NCBI GenBank assembly: GCA_021299615.1
Contig: JAJTHC010000168.1
Location: 1 to 5,880, forward strand
DNA from: Vampirovibrionales bacterium
GTDB taxonomy: Bacteria; Cyanobacteriota; Vampirovibrionia; Vampirovibrionales; JAJTHC01
Direction of reading: 5' to 3'
Length of the DNA: 5,880 nt
Below the pieces are notes generated by a model. The model had not been told where the DNA came from. It saw only the letters and a program-made list of their open reading frames with translations, and ran no database searches. Shown here one piece after another: positions 1-4,690 of the stretch. A program made the translations under genes and the position numbers. Each line of letters opens with the position of its first letter. The first letter of the stretch is position 1.

Positions 1-40
1 GGTTTTTTAGTCTTATTTGTGAAAGAAAAGAGCAGAGATA

Positions 41-1762
41 ATGACTCCTCCCACTTCAGATGAAACACCCACCTCTTCGACATCGTGGTTGAAGGCAAGC
101 ATCCTGTTTTTTGCTGGATCCGTCTTGCTTCGGCTCATCACCTTTGGCACGGCTCCCTTGTTTGACACCACCGAATCTCGATACGCCAACATGATTCAAC
201 ACTTTTTCTTGCGAAACGATTGGCTCCTGCCGTATAGCCCGACCTTTCATCAGCCGTTTTTCGGCAAGCCCCCCTTTAGTTTTTGGTTGGGCGGATTAAG
301 CGTGCTTGGTTTTGGTTCCAACGAATGGGCGTTTCGCTTTCCTAATCTCATTGCGATGCTTTTGACGTTATGGGCGACGTATATGTTGGGTAAACGATTG
401 GCAGGCGGACAGGTGGGTGGTTTAGCTGTTTTGCTTTTGGTTTCTTGTGGATTTTTCAACGCCATTGGCATGACGGTTTCCATGGATATGTGGGTCTGTG
501 CCAGTGTGATGCTTGCCTTGCTTTCCTTTTTTCACTTGCTTGAAATTAAAGATGCTCCCTTAAATAGCGTCGAAAATGAAGAAATCTCAACGCCTTCGAC
601 GGTTACGAATCCTATCTTTTGGCACGTTCTGTTGACGATCGCTATTTCTATAGGCGTGATGACCAAGGGCTTGCTCCCGCTGGTGATGACGCTTTTTCCT
701 TTAGGGATTTGGGCGGTTTTAGCCCAAGAATTACCGTCGCTTAAAAAAGTGGCGTGGCATTGGGTGATTCTAGGCGTTTTGGCGATTTGTGTGCCGTGGT
801 TTTGGCTGGTACAGTCGAAATATCCTGATTTTCTCTACTACTTTTTTGTGCAAGAACACTTGTTGCGATACATCACCCCCAATTACGGCGACCGCTACGG
901 CAGTGGACACATTCAACCTTACGGCACAAGCCTTTGGTATTTCTTAGTAGCATTATTGCCTTGTTCCGTCATCCCACTTTTTTGGTTGCCATCTTTTGTG
1001 AAAAACGCCCTCAAACTTCCCAAGGAAACGACTGCATTTTCGATTCAGTCTGTTGCTGAAGGATTAAAAACCCGTTCTGCCACGACGTTTTTGTGGGTGT
1101 GTTTGCTCTTTCCCGCCCTGTTCTTTTCCATTGCGAAATCTATTTTAATGACGTATGTGTTGACGGGGTTGCCTCCTGCCACGATTCTGCTGGCTCGATT
1201 TTTGCATGGTAAACTGCGGTGGATTCAAGCCAAAACGGCAAGTTTTTTCGTCGCAGGTTTTGTAACGCTCGGTATTGCCTTATGGTTTGGGGCGTGGGGC
1301 TTTGATGCGGTGATTCATCAACCACAATTTGGATCCCTTCTCTTCCCTGATTACCGCAGTATGCGAAGCGTAGTGTACACCTTGAAAAAGGAAAATCCTC
1401 ACTTACTAAAACTTCCTGTCATCGGTTGGGTGAATCAAGTGCCTTTTTCGTGGCTTTGTTACATTCAGCAAGACGAAACCAACCTAGCAAGACGCTTGGG
1501 GTGGAGGGGTTCACGCTATACACCCACTTTTGCAAGTACCTATGAACCGTATTCTATTGAAACAATTGAAGCACTAAAATCACAGCCTTTACCCTTTATG
1601 CTCATGACGTGGGAACGTGATGTGGATCAAACAGCGTTTTTAGATGCCCATTGGCCTAAACATTTAACTCGAAAAATGCTTCACAAAGCTAAAAAAGGTG
1701 TTAAACTGTACCTAGTGACGTCTGCTCACGACACCAAACCCCAACGAGAGATGAGACTTTAA
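41..1762 (+). CDS. ArnT-like polyprenyl-phosphate sugar transferase (PMT/GT83-type integral membrane glycosyltransferase)
   Basis: The 573-residue product is a multi-pass inner-membrane protein, close to the usual ArnT length of about 550. Family marks are visible in order: an acidic first-loop motif DTTESRYANM (D42, E45), FFGKPPFSFWL (residues 73-83), RFPN (99-102), SMDM (147-150), QEHLLRY (271-277), and FFSIAK followed by TYVL and PP (361-379), which resembles the conserved ArnT segment around its essential lysine. Hydrophobic segments lie roughly at 19-37, 101-117, 125-145, 150-167, 192-228, 240-257, 298-317, 349-388 and 400-425. Residues from about 430 form a soluble, presumably periplasmic domain. 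By family knowledge, such enzymes move a sugar from undecaprenyl phosphate to an acceptor on the outer face of the inner membrane; donor and acceptor cannot be read here. An in-frame TGA at 20-22 makes ATG 41 the sensible start, although its ribosome binding site is weak. It is followed after 4 bases by a GT2 gene likely to make its donor. Lipid A, protein or glycan acceptors all remain possible. Confidence 0.88.
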   Translation: MTPPTSDETPTSSTSWLKASILFFAGSVLLRLITFGTAPLFDTTESRYANMIQHFFLRNDWLLPYSPTFHQPFFGKPPFSFWLGGLSVLGFGSNEWAFRFPNLIAMLLTLWATYMLGKRLAGGQVGGLAVLLLVSCGFFNAIGMTVSMDMWVCASVMLALLSFFHLLEIKDAPLNSVENEEISTPSTVTNPIFWHVLLTIAISIGVMTKGLLPLVMTLFPLGIWAVLAQELPSLKKVAWHWVILGVLAICVPWFWLVQSKYPDFLYYFFVQEHLLRYITPNYGDRYGSGHIQPYGTSLWYFLVALLPCSVIPLFWLPSFVKNALKLPKETTAFSIQSVAEGLKTRSATTFLWVCLLFPALFFSIAKSILMTYVLTGLPPATILLARFLHGKLRWIQAKTASFFVAGFVTLGIALWFGAWGFDAVIHQPQFGSLLFPDYRSMRSVVYTLKKENPHLLKLPVIGWVNQVPFSWLCYIQQDETNLARRLGWRGSRYTPTFASTYEPYSIETIEALKSQPLPFMLMTWERDVDQTAFLDAHWPKHLTRKMLHKAKKGVKLYLVTSAHDTKPQREMRL

Positions 1763-1766
1763 AATC

Positions 1767-2567
1767 ATGCTGTATTCAACACAAGTGCAAGAAGAACGCC
1801 ACATTTCACCCTTTGTGAGCAATCCTACCCTAGGCATAAAAGATGTGTTTCTGTCTGTCGTGATCCCTGCGTTTAATGAGGAAGTTCGATTGCCAAGCAC
1901 CTTAGAACACGTCTTGCATTACTTTGATGCACAAGCGTACACGGTGGAAGTCATCGTAGTCAACGACGGTAGTTCTGATGCGACAGCTCAAGTGATTCAA
2001 GCCTTTCAGACTAAATGTCCTTATCTACGTTTGGTGAACATGCCTAAAAATCAAGGCAAGGGAGCATGCTTACAAGCAGGTTTTAAGGCTGCTAAAGGAC
2101 GTTATGCCTTGATGTATGACGCCGATCGTGCGGTGCCGATCGACACCCTTGAAGACTGGCTTTACGCCGAATCCCCCGATGCCTTGGAACACATTATTAT
2201 TGGGTCTCGTTCCGTGGAAGAAGACGGCGTGGTCAGGCGTTTTAATCCCTTTCGTCACTTGGTGAGCTTGACATTTCAGAAGCTTTCGCAATGGTTGATT
2301 CCTGATATTGAAGACACGCAATGTGGTTTTAAGCTCTTTCCTGCACAGGCGTATCGATTATTTGCGGATTTACAGCTTGAAAAAGGCTTTGCCGCTGATT
2401 TGGAATATCTGATGATGGCGGAAACGCATGGCTTTTATGTCGAAGAACGAGGCGTTTCTTGGACGAATATGGCAGGGTCTAAGGTGAATGTGTGGGTGGA
2501 TTCGTGGAAGATGCTTTTGGCGATGTTTCGCATTAGGTATCGTACCTTTAAAGGTTGCTATAACTAG
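1767..2567 (+). CDS. GT2-family polyprenyl-phosphate hexosyltransferase (dolichyl-phosphate beta-glucosyltransferase-like)
   Basis: The 266-residue GT-A fold enzyme shows VVIPAFNEE (31-39), VNDGSSD (65-71), NQGKG (95-99), the metal-binding DAD (118-120) and the downstream DTQCGFKLF (183-191), with GFAADLEYL (207-215) after it. This set is characteristic of the branch that includes ALG5-type dolichyl-phosphate glucosyltransferases and bacterial undecaprenyl-phosphate hexosyltransferases. The predicted reaction is transfer of a hexose from a nucleotide sugar to a polyprenyl phosphate on the cytoplasmic face of the membrane. There is no C-terminal pair of transmembrane helices, unlike ArnC/GtrB enzymes. 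It starts 4 bases after the ArnT-like gene stops, so the two are almost certainly co-transcribed and probably consecutive in one pathway. No strong Shine-Dalgarno precedes ATG 1767; a purine-rich GAGAGATGAG (1746-1755) inside the upstream gene may serve. In-frame GTG codons at 1785 and later would still keep the catalytic domain, so the exact start is uncertain. Sugar specificity is not predictable by eye. Confidence 0.87.
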   Translation: MLYSTQVQEERHISPFVSNPTLGIKDVFLSVVIPAFNEEVRLPSTLEHVLHYFDAQAYTVEVIVVNDGSSDATAQVIQAFQTKCPYLRLVNMPKNQGKGACLQAGFKAAKGRYALMYDADRAVPIDTLEDWLYAESPDALEHIIIGSRSVEEDGVVRRFNPFRHLVSLTFQKLSQWLIPDIEDTQCGFKLFPAQAYRLFADLQLEKGFAADLEYLMMAETHGFYVEERGVSWTNMAGSKVNVWVDSWKMLLAMFRIRYRTFKGCYN

Positions 2568-2584
2568 ATCTATCGTTAAGTTTT

Positions 2585-3505
2585 CTAACAATGGTGTCCA
2601 TAAAGAGCAAGACTGTACGCACATTGAATGCTCTGGTAAACGTCCTGTATTTTAACGGCAAGGGGGGTATTTTCACTAAAGCATAACGGCAATTGAACGG
2701 TTGTGCCGTTCAAACGCTCGGAATGGGGGAGTAAAGCACAGGCATCCGCCATAAGAGGGGAATGAAACTGCACAGTCACGTCAAAATCGTTAAGGGGGCG
2801 AGCTTGCGAAAAATGAGTTAAGGCATCTTTGGCTTGCTTATTTTGAGCAGGGCTTCTTTCGCACAAGGCTTTAAATACCGTGGCTAAAGTTTCTTCGGCT
2901 TGAGGCACCCCTTGGATGCATTGCCAACCTCGTCCCAATTTTGAAACCACATGAGTCCCCTGCCCAAGATACAAACAGCGTTCTTGCAAGGCAAACAGCT
3001 CCTGCCCTAAAAGATCATCCCCATAAGTGAGTACCACAGGCACACCAAAACCTAGTTCAGCGAGTAAAATACTCAAGCCTGCTTCGCCGAGTGAGATGCC
3101 ATTAAAGCGAATATCCGCCACATCTTCCGTAAACGTATGAGCCAACGGAGCATTCAACGTGCCTGCCTTGGCGTGATAGCCGAGTAAAATGCAGGCGTCA
3201 AAGCTGGCGTCAAGCCCTGCCATCATGCCGTAACGTTTGGGTTTTCCTGAAATTAGCTCAACGCACGCAGGTAAATCCAAGTCCGCTAAAAAGAGGTTCG
3301 TCATGCTCGCATGGGCATCATTGATGACGATGCGATTCGTTTCTTTGTTTTGAAACGTTTGAAGTAATCGAGACAATGTTTTTTTCACTTGCTTGAGTGC
3401 CACTTGGTAGCCTTGAAAATCGTGAGCTTGCGTTGGAAAGGCGTGCCTAGCATGGCTGATGCCTGAAAAGCCTTCAAAATCCAGCGAAATATAAAGCGAA
3501 ATCAT
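2585..3505 (-). CDS. M55-family zinc D-aminopeptidase (DppA type)
   Basis: The 306-residue product aligns by eye with Bacillus subtilis DppA along its length (about 274 residues there). It begins with the SLDFEGFSG motif carrying metal ligands D9 and E11. NDAHASMTNL (62-71) supplies H65, GYHAKAG (109-115) supplies H111, and GEAGL (140-144) supplies E141; together these match the five DppA zinc ligands. H123 in APLAHTF lies where DppA has its catalytic histidine. All key residues are present, so it should be active. Family knowledge: these self-compartmentalising decamers cleave N-terminal D-amino acids such as D-Ala from short peptides in the cytoplasm, consistent with recycling of cell-wall peptides. 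No signal peptide is seen. Start ATG (3503-3505) has a good AAGGA site 9 bases upstream. No dipeptide transporter gene is adjacent, unlike the Bacillus dpp operon; it stands alone here, divergent from the lipoprotein gene. The symbol dppA is avoided because in Gram-negative bacteria it names a dipeptide-binding protein. Confidence 0.93.
   Translation of the reverse strand: MISLYISLDFEGFSGISHARHAFPTQAHDFQGYQVALKQVKKTLSRLLQTFQNKETNRIVINDAHASMTNLFLADLDLPACVELISGKPKRYGMMAGLDASFDACILLGYHAKAGTLNAPLAHTFTEDVADIRFNGISLGEAGLSILLAELGFGVPVVLTYGDDLLGQELFALQERCLYLGQGTHVVSKLGRGWQCIQGVPQAEETLATVFKALCERSPAQNKQAKDALTHFSQARPLNDFDVTVQFHSPLMADACALLPHSERLNGTTVQLPLCFSENTPLAVKIQDVYQSIQCAYSLALYGHHC
2693..2713. repeat. 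Perfect 8-bp inverted repeat with alternative pairing partner
   Basis: TTGAACGG (2693-2700) and CCGTTCAA (2706-2713) are perfect reverse complements around a 5-base loop. They lie inside the 3' part of the M55 peptidase gene, about 110 bases before its stop. No T-run follows on either strand, so it does not look like an intrinsic terminator. The right arm overlaps TGCCGTT (2704-2710), which can alternatively pair with AACGGCA at 2685-2691 or at 2654-2660. Function, if any, is unknown. Confidence 0.4.
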
Positions 3506-3514
3506 GTGGCGATG

Positions 3515-3519
3515 TCCTT
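3515..3519 (-). promoter_or_regulatory. Shine-Dalgarno site of the M55 peptidase gene
   Basis: The minus strand reads AAGGA, ending 9 bases before the ATG at 3505-3503. The spacing and match support that start codon. Confidence 0.6.
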
Positions 3520-3683
3520 TCTCTGTGTTTTCTTTCCCCTAAAGATAGTGGATATATGCGTTCAAACACACATGAGGGGGGGTGAATACCGTTATTATAT
3601 CATCATATAGGTGAGATTCTAAGTTTTTTAGCTAATTTATTCATAAAGAGAGAAATAGAATCCCCGAAGCACTATCGTGAAAC

Positions 3684-3688
3684 AGGAG
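3684..3688 (+). promoter_or_regulatory. Shine-Dalgarno site that decides the lipoprotein start
   Basis: AGGAG lies 9 bases before GTG 3698. It is downstream of the alternative in-frame GTG at 3677, which has no comparable site. This argues for initiation at 3698. Confidence 0.6.
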
Positions 3689-3697
3689 TATTGGTTC

Positions 3698-4669
3698 GTG
3701 TCTCATTATTCACTCTTTTTGCCAAAACGTTTGACTACATATGCCTTAGCCCTCTTTCTTTTAGGCTCGGCGTCTTTAACGATGCTCAGCGGATGCGGCA
3801 ATAGCCTTCCCCCTAAGGCATCTGAAGCTCCTGCTTCTAGCTCTTCGCCAGATACCAACGTCCCTCCTGTCACGCAAAACCCTGCCGAATCAGGTCAAGC
3901 CCCTACAACAGAATCCACCCTTCCACCACAAGGCACGACGCCCGCCCCAACGGATGGCACCCCTGCTAAAACAAGCGATCCCAATACGCCTGAATCCCCT
4001 GCCGCCAGTGCTAAGCAGTTGGTGGAACAAGATATTATTATGCTGGCAAGCAGTGGTGTTGATCCCTTTTCGATTGCCATGCACGTCAAGCCGATTGAAG
4101 TCAAAAAAGATGATCTTGAAGCTCTTTCCCCTTACTACCAAGCCCTTGTAGGGATTTCTCCTTTGGTGACGGTGAAAGCCGTTGTAGATCCTACTACAGG
4201 GGCTTTACCTGGAATGCCTGCTCCAGTTATTGTGGATCCCACTGTAGCAATGCAAGACGCTTTGTCGACGATTAACGTCAATGGGATTTCGTATAAACGC
4301 ACCTCTCCCATGGCGATTTTAGCCCTTTCAGGCAAAGATTCCACAGGATCCACCACGTTATTTGTCAAAAAAGGCTCACGCCTTTTTATCAATGGCTATA
4401 GCGTACTGGTTGAAGATATTACAAGTAACACCGTGAGAGTGAGTACCTCTCAAGGACGTGCCAAGGTATCACAAACCCTCATGATTCAAGATATTTTTGG
4501 ATTCGCTAGAACATCAGGAGCCACAGGTGGTATGGGGGCTTCTTCAACGACAGGAACCAGCCCTAGTAGTCCTTCTTCAGGAGGGGCTTCCCCTTCCGCT
4601 GGCACAGGTACTGCTCAAAATGTTTCTTCTCAAGACATTGACAAAATTGTTAAAGATTTATTGAACTAA
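3698..4669 (+). CDS. Lipoprotein with PilP/GspC-like domain, probable secretin partner
   Basis: From GTG 3698 the product is 323 residues. It has a basic n-region (K10, R11), a hydrophobic stretch (12-30) and a lipobox LSGC with the lipidated Cys at 33. A Pro/Thr/Ser/Ala-rich tether follows (about 34-103), then a helix-like segment with a DPF motif (122-124), reminiscent of the RDPF region of PilP. A beta-rich stretch at about 193-268 contains NGI, then short strands around VKKGSRLFINGYSVLVEDI; its pattern resembles the PilP/GspC homology-region fold. A Gly/Ser/Thr linker (about 270-308) ends in a short charged helix (309-323). It precedes the secretin by 21 bases. The inference is that it is a periplasmic connector or secretin-assembly lipoprotein of a type IV pilus or type II secretion machine. 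It is longer than typical PilP (about 180 residues) because of the two linkers. Start 3677 (GTG, 7 residues longer) is possible but lacks a good ribosome binding site. The lipoprotein call is firm; the PilP-like call is moderate. Confidence 0.85.
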   Translation: MSHYSLFLPKRLTTYALALFLLGSASLTMLSGCGNSLPPKASEAPASSSSPDTNVPPVTQNPAESGQAPTTESTLPPQGTTPAPTDGTPAKTSDPNTPESPAASAKQLVEQDIIMLASSGVDPFSIAMHVKPIEVKKDDLEALSPYYQALVGISPLVTVKAVVDPTTGALPGMPAPVIVDPTVAMQDALSTINVNGISYKRTSPMAILALSGKDSTGSTTLFVKKGSRLFINGYSVLVEDITSNTVRVSTSQGRAKVSQTLMIQDIFGFARTSGATGGMGASSTTGTSPSSPSSGGASPSAGTGTAQNVSSQDIDKIVKDLLN

Positions 4670-4676
4670 AGCCATG

Positions 4677-4681
4677 AAAGG
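4677..4681 (+). promoter_or_regulatory. Shine-Dalgarno site of the secretin gene
   Basis: AAAGG ends 9 bases before ATG 4691, in the 21-base gap after the lipoprotein stop. It supports both the secretin start and co-transcription with the lipoprotein gene, since no terminator or promoter fits in the gap. Confidence 0.55.
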
Positions 4682-4690
4682 TCTTTTATT

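Larger units (their letters stand above)
3506..3697. promoter_or_regulatory. Divergent intergenic region, probable promoters for both flanking genes
   Basis: This stretch separates the minus-strand M55 peptidase from the plus-strand lipoprotein gene, so it should hold both promoters. It is visibly AT-rich from 3591 to 3660. A TATTAT hexamer (3593-3598) is a possible plus-strand -10 box, but no convincing -35 box lies 17 bases upstream. TTGAAC on the minus strand (3560-3565) resembles a -35 box, but the nearest -10-like sequence is too close. A run of seven G lies at 3576-3582, and a small inverted repeat (TATAT, CATC, ATATA) at 3596-3609. Exact promoter elements cannot be fixed by eye. Confidence 0.4.

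Noticed and set aside
1..40. T-run near the start of the window as the tail of a terminator for an upstream gene
   Set aside because: GGTTTTTT would fit a terminator tail, but any stem lies outside the window, so it cannot be supported.
1712..1900. 62-codon minus-strand frame across the junction of the two glycosyltransferase genes
   Set aside because: It overlaps two well-supported genes, shows no recognisable domain and is likely a shadow.
2121..2142. Repeated GCCGATCG, considered as a HIP1-like cyanobacterial motif
   Set aside because: It is not the full GCGATCGC motif, occurs only as a chance pair in coding sequence, and gives no taxonomic support.
2544..2555. Perfect 12-base palindrome ACCTTTAAAGGT near the end of the GT2 gene
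   Set aside because: It has no loop and no following T-run, so it is unlikely to be a terminator; coding sequence accounts for it.
3954..4151. 65-codon open frame on the plus strand inside the lipoprotein gene
   Set aside because: It is an out-of-frame shadow; the lipoprotein frame has a signal peptide, lipobox and continuous domain pattern.
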